Assembly: GCA_945874115.1 (NCBI GenBank)
Contig: CAMCFD010000078.1
Coordinates: 1 to 7,077 of the forward strand
Length of the DNA stretch: 7,077 nt
Direction of reading: 5' to 3'
From: Rickettsia typhi
Lineage (GTDB): Bacteria; Pseudomonadota; Alphaproteobacteria; Rickettsiales; UBA1997
This document shows positions 1 to 6,033 of this stretch, piece by piece. The position numbers and the translations under genes were made by a program. How positions within the stretch are numbered: the first letter of the stretch is position 1; each line of letters starts with the position of its first letter. The notes beneath the pieces were generated by a model that made no database searches, had not been told where the DNA came from, and worked only from the letters and a program-made list of their open reading frames with translations.

Positions 1-122
1 AAAGCGAATTCTGGTTTTATAAAAACAAAAAATTCATTGAGACATTTTCAAAATAAATTAAAAATTTAGTTGCGATTTTGTTTTATAAATTATTTAATCT
101 TTGACAAAAGAGAAAATTTTTC

Positions 123-151
123 TTTACAAATATCGATTTTTTTGGTATAAT
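123..151 (+). promoter_or_regulatory. sigma70-type promoter for the 964-aa gene
   Basis: A TTTACA box (123-128; five of six matches to TTGACA) is separated by exactly 17 bp from a perfect TATAAT (146-151). Transcription would start near 158, leaving a leader of about 33 nt before the ATG at 191. That leader is A/T only near the start codon (TTAATTAATTAATT) and has no Shine-Dalgarno sequence. Another TTGACA lies about 20 bp upstream but has no good -10 box at the right distance. The rest of 1-190 is very A+T-rich with no gene I can support. Confidence 0.6.
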
Positions 152-190
152 GGCATTATGGTCAAAAAAGTTTAATTAATTAATTTTGAT

Positions 191-3085
191 ATGAAAAGAT
201 CGACAGGAAGAATCAATCCGGCGAGTATAATCCCTCAAGAAGTTGTGAGTGCGGTTAACGGTTTTGTAATAAAATTAATGACAGACCGTGGCGGCGCTGC
301 CTCGGCACCAAACCCGAATCTTTTCTACAAAAACTATTTGGCAACAGATGAAAATTTAGCAGCGGGCGGCACGGATTATGTTTTTCATAAGGAAGGCCCC
401 ATAGTTTATGGCTATAATATAGCAGCTGATAATACAGTAAAACCATTTGCTTACGCCTCAGCTGATTATGCAAATCCCACAAAAAGAAATGATAGTTGTA
501 ACCTTCTTATTATCGCGAAAGGAAACCAAAGATATGATCAAGTTGTTGCAAATTATCTGACTAACTTTGAAACTTTTCAGAGCAATGCCGAAATTTTATC
601 TGACCAAGCAAAAGCTTTATATACAAAACTTGATGGGAATCGCAAAGAGCCGGGCGCTGTGCGTAAACTTTTTAGAAGTCGCGAGAAAAAGCCTTATGTT
701 TCAACTGACACTAAACTAGGCAAAGATAAAGTTTATGTCGGCAGCGATGGCGGCTTTTATAAAAAAGATGGTTCTGGTGGTTATTCTATTCTTAGTCAAG
801 AAGATCTTGGTAAAGTTTTAACCGAGATTCAAAATCAAAATAAAGAAATTTTTAAAACTGCAAGGGTTGCACCAGCAAGACCGCCACGACGAGTTGCGTT
901 TGCTGATCCAAAAGATGAGTACAAACAACAACCAATGGCGCAAACTAGCGCTCAACAACGTTCATTTTCAAGACCTGATGACCAACGTCAGCAACAACAG
1001 TTTACGGTGCCAGAACCACTCTACGCGCCTAGAACAGCAGCGGCAGCTGAATATAGTCAACCAAGAGCAAAATTTTCGCAACCAGCTCAACCACGCGTTC
1101 AAAGAGAACAGGTGGAGCGCGGTTTAGGGAATCAACTCCCTCAAGCGCAAGAACGTGCAGCGCTAATAAGAACGGTGCCAAGAGTGCCATCGCAACAACC
1201 ACAACAACCACAACAGTCACAAGCTCAACAACGAGTTCCGCAACAAACATTCGCTGCTCCTGCGGCTGTTGCTACACAAAAACTGGGCGCCAAATGTGGC
1301 GTGAATAAAACTGAAAGCAAAAGAGAAGCTTCCGGGAAAATGGTTAATACATTTCAAATAACTTTTACTAGTGTGCATTTTGGAAGTTTAGCAGAAAGAA
1401 TTGGCCTTAAAGCTGGAGATTACCTCAAAGTTGGAACCTACAGACAAAAAACTGACCAAGAAGTCTTGAATGACATTAGAAATTTTAGCGTGGGAACAGG
1501 TGAAGCTTATATTAGCTCAAAGCTTTACAGAAGAGGAAACGATAAACCAATTGACGAGAATTTTTCCATTGTTCAGCGTATTGACGAACTTTCTTCTCAA
1601 AGGGAAGATGAAGATTCGCGGACGGCTCAGCAGCAAAGATTTTCAGCACCAATCTCGAGTGGAGGTCAGAGTTTTTCTTTAACTGAAACAGCAGATCGAA
1701 CTCCTCATCAAAGTTCCAGCCAGAGGTTTGGCCAAGCGCCTGTTGATAGAAAAAGAGTTGATAGCGGCGCGGCGCGCAGTGCCTTAGAAACATTCGCGAC
1801 GGCTAGTCAGCGTCACCCACTTTCTCTAGATGGATATGGCAGTGAATTAGAAGGAGATGAGCAGCTAGGATTTAGGGCGCAAGGAGGAGGTGATTTAACT
1901 TCACGACGTCAGATCGAGCAACAAGGGGAAAGAGTTTCAACTTCACAACGACGTCTGCCGGTGTCGACGCAAAATCCTGATTCTAGAGTTCCAATGGCGT
2001 CTCGTTCAATGGTAAGTGGCGGTTTCGCAAGCCGTCCCAGTGAATCAGAAGAAGGTCTTGAATCTTGGAGTTTGGGTTTAGGGGACCAAATTGCGCAATT
2101 GACGGATCCGAGAAATTTTCTTCAAAGAGGCACTTCATCAGCTCAAGCCGGAGGCGATTTCGTCAGGAGACCTCGATCGTCACTTCAACCACATTTAGCG
2201 GGCACTCAGAGTTCTAAAGAATCGGGACAATTAGAAGTAGAGCAACGTCTTGGCATCACTCCCGTCGATTTAACAGAGCAACAAAGTATCACGAAATCAA
2301 GATCAAGAGCTGCAGAAACCTCAAGAGAATCTCCGCCGCCGCTTCCGCCATTTCCAGATGAAGAGGTATTGCAAAAAGCTGGCATGACTAGCGCAGCTTT
2401 ACCTGCGCGGGCGCAACAACAACCAAGTATTGCGGACGACCTCTCTGAGCGAGGCTTAACACGAGACTCATTAAGGATGCCAGCGTCACCGTCACGTAGA
2501 GCACCTACTTTAGCTAGTTCTAGACCCCAAGATCCGCAACAGTATAAGGCTTCTGAAAGAAGAAATGTTGAGCCCGCTCAAGAATTTTCTACAGCAAGAG
2601 CTAGACGCACCCTCTTAACAGCTCCTACAGAACGCGAGCAATCTGGGAAACAATACGGAAGAGGAGGCGAGCAAACAACTCGAGGACTTCAATTTGTGTC
2701 AGGAAGCGCTCAAAACCGCCAACAACGACAGCCACAAGCGGCGGTGACGACTGATGGAAGTCATGCTCCAGTCGCTGAGCAACAAACAGCAGGTCTTCAG
2801 CCTCTACGCCCTACAGCACAACAACAAAAGTTCGAGACTCAAAGAAGAGAAGATGGTGCTGAACAACCACAACATCCTTCATCTCGACATAGTGCCGCGC
2901 CACAACATCAATTTTCAGCGCATTCGGGATCGAGAGCTCTAACTCAAAGAGAGGGAGACACCGCTACTCACGAGCAAAATAGAGCTAGAGACGGAGTTAG
3001 AAGAGTCCCATCTACAACTGTGAACCCTCGAGAACAAGGAAGACCTATCAGCCGCGCACCAAGCCAAGAATCTTCGCATTGGTAG
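191..3085 (+). CDS. large Gln/Ser/Arg-rich protein with central PDZ-like domain, unknown function
   Basis: I do not recognise this 964-residue protein as a named family. Residues 1-225 look folded (mixed hydrophobic and charged sequence, e.g. VYVGSDGGFYKKDG at 181-194) but match nothing I know. Residues 226-365 are Gln/Pro/Arg-rich, with QQP repeats at 335-341. Residues 383-465 resemble a PDZ domain: GSLAERIGLKAGDYLKVG (398-415) has the usual pattern of an A-x-x-x-G-L-K-x-G-D loop followed by a strand. Residues 470-964 are low-complexity, rich in Gln, Ser, Arg and Ala, and include PPPLPPFPDEE (715-725). No signal peptide or membrane helix is visible, and the C-terminus is basic. The start at 191 fits the promoter and short leader, but no Shine-Dalgarno supports it. 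The gene stands alone on its strand. A secreted effector or a scaffold protein are both plausible; neither is shown. The reading frame is certain, the function unknown. Confidence 0.9.
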   Translation: MKRSTGRINPASIIPQEVVSAVNGFVIKLMTDRGGAASAPNPNLFYKNYLATDENLAAGGTDYVFHKEGPIVYGYNIAADNTVKPFAYASADYANPTKRNDSCNLLIIAKGNQRYDQVVANYLTNFETFQSNAEILSDQAKALYTKLDGNRKEPGAVRKLFRSREKKPYVSTDTKLGKDKVYVGSDGGFYKKDGSGGYSILSQEDLGKVLTEIQNQNKEIFKTARVAPARPPRRVAFADPKDEYKQQPMAQTSAQQRSFSRPDDQRQQQQFTVPEPLYAPRTAAAAEYSQPRAKFSQPAQPRVQREQVERGLGNQLPQAQERAALIRTVPRVPSQQPQQPQQSQAQQRVPQQTFAAPAAVATQKLGAKCGVNKTESKREASGKMVNTFQITFTSVHFGSLAERIGLKAGDYLKVGTYRQKTDQEVLNDIRNFSVGTGEAYISSKLYRRGNDKPIDENFSIVQRIDELSSQREDEDSRTAQQQRFSAPISSGGQSFSLTETADRTPHQSSSQRFGQAPVDRKRVDSGAARSALETFATASQRHPLSLDGYGSELEGDEQLGFRAQGGGDLTSRRQIEQQGERVSTSQRRLPVSTQNPDSRVPMASRSMVSGGFASRPSESEEGLESWSLGLGDQIAQLTDPRNFLQRGTSSAQAGGDFVRRPRSSLQPHLAGTQSSKESGQLEVEQRLGITPVDLTEQQSITKSRSRAAETSRESPPPLPPFPDEEVLQKAGMTSAALPARAQQQPSIADDLSERGLTRDSLRMPASPSRRAPTLASSRPQDPQQYKASERRNVEPAQEFSTARARRTLLTAPTEREQSGKQYGRGGEQTTRGLQFVSGSAQNRQQRQPQAAVTTDGSHAPVAEQQTAGLQPLRPTAQQQKFETQRREDGAEQPQHPSSRHSAAPQHQFSAHSGSRALTQREGDTATHEQNRARDGVRRVPSTTVNPREQGRPISRAPSQESSHW
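1193..1215 (+). repeat. 9-bp tandem repeat (CAACAACCA) coding QQP
   Basis: The 9-bp unit CAACAACCA occurs twice exactly (1193-1201, 1202-1210) and then partially. It encodes Gln-Gln-Pro in the low-complexity part of the large protein. The period is a multiple of three, so gain or loss of units would change protein length without shifting the frame. Confidence 0.7.
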
Positions 3086-3109
3086 ACGGAATGCACCTCT
3101 AACAAAATC

Positions 3110-3137
3110 GCGTGATTTAACACCACATAAATCACGC
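3110..3137 (+). terminator. stem-loop after the 964-aa gene, possible terminator
   Basis: GCGTGATTTA (3110-3119) and TAAATCACGC (3128-3137) form a perfect 10-bp stem with an 8-nt loop, 24 bp past the stop codon. No T-run follows on the plus strand. On the minus strand the stem is followed by GATTTTGTT, so it resembles an intrinsic terminator better in that direction, although no minus-strand gene is seen upstream of it. Its position suggests transcript 3'-end formation or protection. Confidence 0.4.
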
Positions 3138-3402
3138 ACCTAAAATTAGAACACGACTAAATACCAATCTCGACTCGTGTTTTAGGCTTGATTCAGCTCT
3201 TTCCTTGTAATATTTCACAAAACCGAAAGCAAAATAAATTGACGGTTGAAACACAAAATACAACGCTTCAAGCTTATTTTTACTTACTCACCTCTCATTA
3301 ACAATAAAACTCCACGACGCAAAAATGACTTTATAACCCTGTCCTTCCTTGACATAAAAACGGCCTAAGTGATAAAACACTCCCCAAAAATTATACCGCT
3401 TA

Positions 3403-3472
3403 CTGCTAATAATTAGCCCAAAATCTTAAAATTATTTTACCCAAAAACCAATTATTAGTGGAAAATAGCATA
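3403..3472 (-). repeat. dispersed palindromic repeat, copy 1 (inverted)
   Basis: The segment is bounded by near-inverted ends, CTGCTAATAATTAG (3403-3416) and CAATTATTAGTGG (3449-3461). Read on the minus strand, 3472-3430 aligns with 5810-5853 with about 37 of 44 positions identical and one gap, including flanking TATGCYATTTTCC outside the palindromic end. This copy is shorter and more decayed than the one at 5810-5906. It codes for nothing. It resembles a non-autonomous miniature element or a repetitive palindromic element; no target-site duplication is obvious. Confidence 0.6.
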
Positions 3473-3690
3473 AATTATAAAAGCCGCCAATATCAGATGA
3501 AGCATAAAACACTGATTTCGAAGTTAAATGATATTTATGATTAGCAACAAAAAATGGCACAATATTGGGTGCAATGGGGCTTTATGTCGATTTTGCAAAA
3601 CTAGAAATAATGCGAAAAAACCACTTTTTAACATCACAATTTTGCACCAAAATAGCCCTCACAATCTATTAAATTATCGATTGTTTTCGC

Positions 3691-3718
3691 TTTACTTTTA
3701 AAATTTAAGACCTATAAT
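3691..3718 (+). promoter_or_regulatory. candidate promoter upstream of tRNA-Asn
   Basis: A perfect TATAAT (3713-3718) lies 16 bp after TTTACT (3691-3696; four of six matches to TTGACA). It would give a precursor with a leader of about 115 nt before the tRNA. A closer TATAAG (3822-3827) has no recognisable -35 box. Confidence 0.35.
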
Positions 3719-3839
3719 AAGGGCTTGTTTGTGGCTTGCTTTTTGATAAATTTGACTGAAATTGCTATTAATAAAATGCCTTTTTGGGCTTTATTTATAA
3801 GGGTTTTTGGCTAATTTTGATTATAAGCGAAACGATTAT

Positions 3840-3914
3840 TCCTTGGTAGCTCAGTGGTAGAGCAGTTGACTGTTAATCAATTGGTCGGGGGTTCGAATCC
3901 CTCCCGAGGAGCCA
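3840..3914 (+). tRNA. tRNA-Asn (anticodon GTT), CCA encoded
   Basis: The full cloverleaf can be drawn. Acceptor TCCTTGG (3840-3846) pairs with CCGAGGA (3904-3910) with one G-U. The D-arm is GCTC-AGTGGTA-GAGC. The anticodon arm is GTTGA-CTGTTAA-TCAAT, placing GTT at the anticodon and thus reading Asn codons AAC and AAU. The variable loop is 5 nt, and the T-arm is GGGGG-TTCGAAT-CCCTC. The discriminator base is G (3911), as in bacterial tRNA-Asn, and CCA (3912-3914) is encoded. The gene looks intact and functional. Its 3' end is repeated downstream in a tandem array, and sequence 35 nt downstream is complementary to its T-arm. Confidence 0.97.
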
Positions 3915-3953
3915 AACAAGAAAAGGTTTTCAAGATGGGATTTGAACCCCCGA
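3885..3953 (+). other. inverted repeat pairing the tRNA-Asn T-arm with downstream sequence
   Basis: Positions 3885-3901 (T-arm 5' strand, loop and part of the 3' strand) can pair with 3937-3953 over 17 bp, all Watson-Crick except one G-U. The loop of about 35 nt contains the acceptor 3' strand and CCA. Read on the minus strand, the downstream arm contains GGTTCAAATCC, a T-arm-like box. In the precursor RNA this hairpin would exclude the tRNA T-arm. Confidence 0.75.
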
Positions 3954-4148
3954 ATTTAATTCTGGTTCGGAAAAATTATGTAATAATTTTTCTAGCGTAA
4001 GCTAATCCCTCCGAAGGAGCCAAACAAAGAAAAGGTTTTCAAGGTAGGCTTTGAACCCCAGAATTTAATTCTGGTTCGAAAAAAATTATATATAATTTTT
4101 CTAGCGTAAGCTAATCCATCCGAAGGAGCCAAACAAAAGGTTGTGAAG
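3896..4148 (+). repeat. tandem array of ~108-bp units starting with the tRNA-Asn 3' end
   Basis: Units start at 3896 (inside the tRNA), 4004 and 4113, giving periods of 108 and 109 bp. The third is partial and fades near 4148. Each starts with AATCCCTCC(C)GA(A)GGAGCCA or a close variant, matching the 3' T-stem, acceptor strand and CCA of tRNA-Asn, then AAACAA and AAAAGGTT. The two full units also hold an inverted T-arm-like box (3938-3948; weaker at 4047-4057), a GAATTTAATTC palindrome, an A/T hairpin (3970-3992; 4081-4100) and TAGC-GTAA-GCTA, a small stem with a GNRA-type loop. The downstream copies cannot be whole tRNAs because the 5' half is missing. Origin by tandem duplication, or as repeated attachment-site remnants, is inference. 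Confidence 0.85.
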
Positions 4149-4175
4149 CAATCTTGATGTAAATAGTTCGGCGTA

Positions 4176-4226
4176 AGTTTGGCGCGGTAATTTTCTTTTT
4201 ATCGAAGAAAATTCCCACGCCAAGCT
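4176..4226 (+). promoter_or_regulatory. long imperfect hairpin upstream of rpmJ
   Basis: Arms 4176-4197 and 4205-4226 pair over about 20 of 22 positions, with two mismatches and a 7-nt loop (TTTATCG). TTCG (4167-4170) and CGAA (4234-4237) can close an outer stem. It lies between the tRNA repeat array and rpmJ, about 47 nt before the rpmJ start. It could end tRNA transcription, although no T-run follows, or act in the rpmJ leader, or be another palindromic repeat. Function is not shown. Confidence 0.55.
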
Positions 4227-4273
4227 GAGATAGCGAATTGCAAATTATGTTAAACAATTATTATTTTTAAGTT

Positions 4274-4399
4274 ATGAAAATTTTCAATTCATTGAAATCA
4301 GCGAAAAAACGTGATAAAAACTGCAAAATTGTGCGCAGAAAAGGTCGCCTTTTTGTTATCAACAAAGTTAATCCTAGATTTAAAGCTAGACAAGGATAA
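4274..4399 (+). CDS. rpmJ: 50S ribosomal protein L36, zinc-ligand-less form
   Basis: This 41-residue protein is L36, the smallest protein of the large ribosomal subunit, bound to 23S rRNA. The core CKIVRRKGR (17-25) and the end PRFKARQG (34-41) are diagnostic. Classic L36 binds zinc through three Cys and one His. Here only C17 remains, with Asp, Asn and Phe at or near the other ligand positions (KKRDKNC, FVINK, PRFK). This matches the slightly longer, zinc-independent version usual in alphaproteobacteria. No clear Shine-Dalgarno precedes the ATG; the upstream TTTTTAAGTT is only weakly suggestive. It is followed after 100 bp by hemC on the same strand, but two palindromes sit between them and co-transcription is unproven. 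Confidence 0.95.
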   Translation: MKIFNSLKSAKKRDKNCKIVRRKGRLFVINKVNPRFKARQG

Positions 4400-4412
4400 T
4401 TGTCTCTAAACC

Positions 4413-4479
4413 ATGACTAAGTAAGTCATAATTAGTGTGTAAACAAAAATAACGGGGCGTCAATTATCAAAGCTTTGAT
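4413..4479 (+). other. two palindromes between rpmJ and hemC
   Basis: ATGACT-AAGTA-AGTCAT (4413-4429) is a 6-bp stem with a 5-nt loop, starting 14 nt past the rpmJ stop. ATCAAAGCTTTGAT (4466-4479) is a perfect 14-bp palindrome 20 bp before the hemC start. Neither has a T-run. The second could be a binding site for a dimeric regulator of hemC or chance in A/T-rich DNA. TAGAAT (4488-4493) is a possible -10 box but lies only 6 bp before the ATG and lacks a -35 box. Confidence 0.35.
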
Positions 4480-4499
4480 GTCCGCGCTAGAATTAAAAA

Positions 4500-5480
4500 A
4501 TGCCCACAAACTTTTCGCATAAAATCAGAATCGGAACTAGAGCCAGTAAGCTTGCTTTAATTCAAGCCGATGAGGTAAAAAATCTTCTAATTGCGACGGG
4601 AATCACAAAAGAGCAAATCGAAATTGTTCCAATCACAACATCGGGCGACAAAATTCAAGATGCGAGCCTTGCTGACATTGGCGGCAAAGGACTTTTCATT
4701 AAAGAACTTGAAGAAAGTTTAGTTGCCAAAAAAATCGACATTGCAATTCACTGCGCAAAAGATGTTCCACCAACAATTCACCAAGACACTGAAATAGCGG
4801 CTTTTGGCCATCGAAAAGATGCGCGCGATTATTTCATTTCGCAAAAATATGATTCGATTAATTCATTGCCAATTGGCGCAATTGTCGGAACTTCGTCATC
4901 GCGGCGCAAGTCGATTTTGCTTGGCTTGAGGCCAGATTTAGAAATTGTAAATTTTCGCGGAAATGTCGACACAAGGCTAAAAAAAATCGATGAAAACAAG
5001 GTTGATGCCACAATTTTAGCGGTTTGTGGGCTTGAGCGACTTGGCAAAAAAATTGACCAAAAAAATATAATTGCGACAAAAACCATGCTGCCGGCGGTTG
5101 GACAAGGTTGTTTGGCGTTTCAAATTCGCAAACAAGATGGCGACATTTTCAAAATTGTTCGCAAAATTAACCACGCAGAAAGCGAAATTTGTGTCGTGGC
5201 GGAAAGGGAATTTTTGCGCGCTTTAAATGCGTCTTGCAAAAGCCCCGTCGCGGTTTATTGCAAAATTGAAAATGGCGAATTAAATTTTCAAACTGCAATT
5301 TTTGATTTTGACGGCAAAGAAATTTTTGCAACTAATTTGTGCGAAAAAATTGACAATTTTGATGGCGATTTCGAGAAAAACTTCGATGAATTTTTAGAAA
5401 AAAGCAAAAAAATGGCAAGTGTCGCGGCCAAAGAAACAAAGCAAAAAGCCGGAGTTTTATTGGCAAAAATTTGCAGCTAA
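4500..5480 (+). CDS. hemC: hydroxymethylbilane synthase (porphobilinogen deaminase)
   Basis: This cytoplasmic enzyme joins four porphobilinogen molecules into linear hydroxymethylbilane, the tetrapyrrole precursor of heme. The 326-residue length is slightly above the usual ~310. Family motifs appear in order: IGTRASKLAL (11-20), DIGGKGLFIKELEE (59-72), IHCAKDVP (83-90) with the catalytic Asp at 88, GTSSSRR (130-136) with the substrate-binding arginine pair, NFRGNVDTRL (151-160), LPAVGQG (197-203) and ALNASCKSPVAVY (241-253), where Cys246 should carry the dipyrromethane cofactor. All residues I know to be essential are present, so it should be active. The motif usually reading HS(L/M)KDVP is HCAKDVP here. 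The C-terminal domain is Lys-rich and diverged. The start gives the normal short lead into KIRIGTR; no Shine-Dalgarno is visible. No other heme gene is adjacent. Confidence 0.98.
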   Translation: MPTNFSHKIRIGTRASKLALIQADEVKNLLIATGITKEQIEIVPITTSGDKIQDASLADIGGKGLFIKELEESLVAKKIDIAIHCAKDVPPTIHQDTEIAAFGHRKDARDYFISQKYDSINSLPIGAIVGTSSSRRKSILLGLRPDLEIVNFRGNVDTRLKKIDENKVDATILAVCGLERLGKKIDQKNIIATKTMLPAVGQGCLAFQIRKQDGDIFKIVRKINHAESEICVVAEREFLRALNASCKSPVAVYCKIENGELNFQTAIFDFDGKEIFATNLCEKIDNFDGDFEKNFDEFLEKSKKMASVAAKETKQKAGVLLAKICS

Positions 5481-5541
5481 TCTGATTTAAACTACAAACA
5501 TATTTACAATTCTCAAAACATAAATTTAGGCTTTTAGCTGC
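5473..5541 (+). terminator. possible hemC terminator with a long loop
   Basis: GCAGCTAA (5473-5480), which includes the hemC stop codon, is the exact reverse complement of TTAGCTGC (5534-5541), and GTTTTCTT follows. The loop of about 53 nt is long for an intrinsic terminator, so this is weak. Confidence 0.25.
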
Positions 5542-5809
5542 GTTTTCTTGGTAAAAATTCACTCAGATGATGATTTTTTGTCTTGGATAAAACTTATATT
5601 ATTTGACGCGATTTCTGTCACATAAATAAAAGACCAAGATCTTATGCGCAGACAAAGCTTATAAACCCCCTACCCCATAGCCAAACGCAAGACAAGATTT
5701 GTAATTATGTCAGATAAACTATTTATACCTCGGATTTTACAAAATATTTTTGAGGAAAAATTGCGACAAAAAAACGAGGGGAATTGGAGGTGTTGAATAG
5801 TTTATTGAA

Positions 5810-5906
5810 TATGCCATTTTCCGCTAATAATTAGCTTTTTATGCAAAATAATTGGGTTTTAGACAGAATTTATGAAGCCTGAATGACAATGACTAATTAT
5901 TAGCGG
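5810..5906 (+). repeat. dispersed palindromic repeat, copy 2, with perfect inverted ends
   Basis: CCGCTAATAATTAG (5821-5834) and CTAATTATTAGCGG (5893-5906) are a perfect 14-bp inverted repeat enclosing 58 bp without coding capacity. The stretch 5810-5853 matches the inverted copy at 3430-3472. This copy is longer and better preserved. Its size and terminal symmetry fit a miniature inverted-repeat element or a palindromic repeat of the type known from Rickettsiales genomes. No transposase gene is in the window. Confidence 0.65.
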
Positions 5907-5919
5907 ATTAGTCTTTTTT
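5891..5919 (+). terminator. terminator-like hairpin at the end of repeat copy 2
   Basis: GACTAAT (5891-5897) and ATTAGTC (5907-5913) form a 7-bp stem with a 9-nt loop, followed directly by six T residues. It could stop plus-strand transcripts running past hemC, or protect the convergent minus-strand gene. The stem is A/T-rich and therefore weak. Confidence 0.4.
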
Positions 5920-5955
5920 GTTCATGTAAATTTGGTCTTTCGTTTCTTGACATAA

Positions 5956-5989
5956 AAGCGATGGCGAAGCTGAAAACTCCGCCATGCTT
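5956..5989 (-). terminator. possible terminator of the minus-strand gene
   Basis: AAGC-ATGGCG-AG and CT-CGCCAT-GCTT pair with one bulge and one mismatch around a 7-nt loop. On the minus strand the stem ends in CTTTTATG, giving a short T-rich tail. It lies about 45 nt beyond the stop codon of the minus-strand gene at 6034, the right place for its terminator. Confidence 0.4.
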
Positions 5990-6033
5990 AAAAAAGAGAG
6001 GTTGCTAAAAGTCTTGCTTTTTAAATCGAAAAA

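Larger units (their letters stand above)
3086..3839. other. gene-poor region of about 750 bp
   Basis: I see no convincing gene here on either strand. The sequence is A+T-rich with stop codons in all frames. It holds a perfect stem-loop just after the upstream gene (3110-3137), a looser inverted repeat AACACGA/TCGTGTT (3150-3156 and 3175-3181), one copy of a dispersed palindromic repeat (3403-3472) and a candidate promoter (3691-3718) ahead of tRNA-Asn. I recognised none of the common structural RNAs (RNase P, tmRNA, 4.5S, 5S), although a divergent small RNA cannot be excluded by eye. Confidence 0.6.
5481..6033. other. gene-poor region between hemC and the minus-strand gene
   Basis: The two flanking genes converge here. 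No gene is supported on either strand; short open stretches lack family features. The region holds the second copy of a dispersed palindromic repeat (5810-5906), a plus-strand terminator-like hairpin at its edge (5891-5919) and a minus-strand hairpin (5956-5989). The first 330 bp show nothing I recognise. A GGAGG at about 5786-5790 precedes only a 14-codon TTG-initiated frame. Confidence 0.6.

Noticed and set aside
158..175. Five-codon ATG frame (MVKKV) in the leader of the large gene
   Set aside because: It begins at the predicted transcription start and has no ribosome-binding site; probably chance.
867..1127. 86-codon plus-strand frame inside the large gene, and the 73-codon minus-strand frame at 1029-1250
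   Set aside because: Both are shadows of the CAA/CCA-rich repeat coding in the 964-aa frame; the minus frame is an artefactual poly-Val run.
3349..3377. TTGACA followed by an A/T-rich -10-like hexamer
   Set aside because: The best hexamer (TAAAAC at 18 bp) is poor and no gene or RNA is recognisable downstream; TTGACA is expected by chance in such DNA.
3554..3604. 16-codon ATG frame with two Trp codons, like an attenuator leader peptide
   Set aside because: There is no ribosome site, no terminator/antiterminator pair and no tryptophan gene downstream.
4004..4130. Possible second and third tRNA genes in the repeat units
   Set aside because: Only the 3' T-stem/acceptor end is present on the plus strand. 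On the minus strand a T-arm-like box exists but the acceptor strands do not pair, so no full cloverleaf forms.
3896..4148. Possible CRISPR array
   Set aside because: The repeated units are ~108 bp and contiguous, with no unique spacers between short repeats, and no cas gene is present.
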